Source of the DNA: Acidimicrobiales bacterium
Lineage (GTDB): Bacteria; Actinomycetota; Acidimicrobiia; Acidimicrobiales; Poriferisodaliceae
Assembly (NCBI GenBank): GCA_020631315.1
Contig: JAHDHM010000174.1
Location: 2,123-7,332, forward strand
Length of the DNA: 5,210 nucleotides
Reading direction: 5' to 3'
A program made the translations under genes and the position numbers. The notes under the pieces are model-generated. The model was not told where the DNA came from, searched no databases, and saw only the letters and a program-made list of their open reading frames with translations. Every line of letters starts with the position of its first letter. Position 1 is the stretch's first letter. Below are positions 5,208 to 5,210 of this stretch, in pieces.

Positions 5208-5210
5208 AGG

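Noticed and set aside
5169..5210. A frame from GTG at 5169 open to the right edge, possibly the next gene.
   Set aside because: Only 14 codons are visible, there is no ribosome site, and the region is better explained by the hairpin and -10-like element.
1..5210. Search for CRISPR repeats, insertion-sequence ends, tRNA genes, toxin-antitoxin pairs or phage genes.
   Set aside because: None seen. Apart from the short intergenic pieces described, the window is filled by genes with recognisable housekeeping families.

Overview
This is a strongly GC-rich, densely coding window. Codons mostly end in G or C, GTG starts and 4-base GTGA overlaps join genes, a DUF3151 protein is present, RpiB uses Glu as catalytic base, and two TAnnnT -10 boxes sit 8 nt before ATG codons. 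Together these point to an actinobacterium (Actinomycetota). A less-studied class such as Acidimicrobiia (Ilumatobacter-like) is my guess, from general resemblance only.

Left part (1-2050, + strand): the 3' portion of one ABC-transporter permease gene and a complete second permease gene, overlapping by 4 bases. They are the paired membrane subunits of a nucleoside-type importer (BmpA/NupBC, B. subtilis YufP/YufQ type). The ATPase and lipoprotein genes would lie upstream, outside the window.

Middle (2051-2979): rpiB (ribose-5-phosphate isomerase B) lies on the minus strand. Its stop codon directly abuts the stop of the second permease. A 33-bp divergent intergenic region separates rpiB from a + strand gene for a DUF3151 protein of unknown function. 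This gap holds two back-to-back -10 boxes, each exactly 8 nt from an ATG, which suggests two leaderless transcripts. On the + side that ATG opens a 7-codon mini-ORF whose stop overlaps the DUF3151 start.

Right part (2991-5131, + strand): a single reading frame encoding MobA (molybdenum cofactor guanylyltransferase) fused to a rhodanese domain, then a 4-base overlap into rnd (RNase D with HRDC domain). DUF3151, mobA-rhodanese and rnd probably form one operon. The last 79 bases hold an imperfect hairpin and an extended -10-like sequence for a gene beyond the window.

I see no CRISPR array, phage or transposon genes, tRNA/rRNA, or defence system. Most of the window is ordinary housekeeping. The items that merit attention are the MobA-rhodanese fusion, whose linker looks like a former intergenic region with its own start signals, and the compact divergent leaderless promoter with a coupled mini-ORF.
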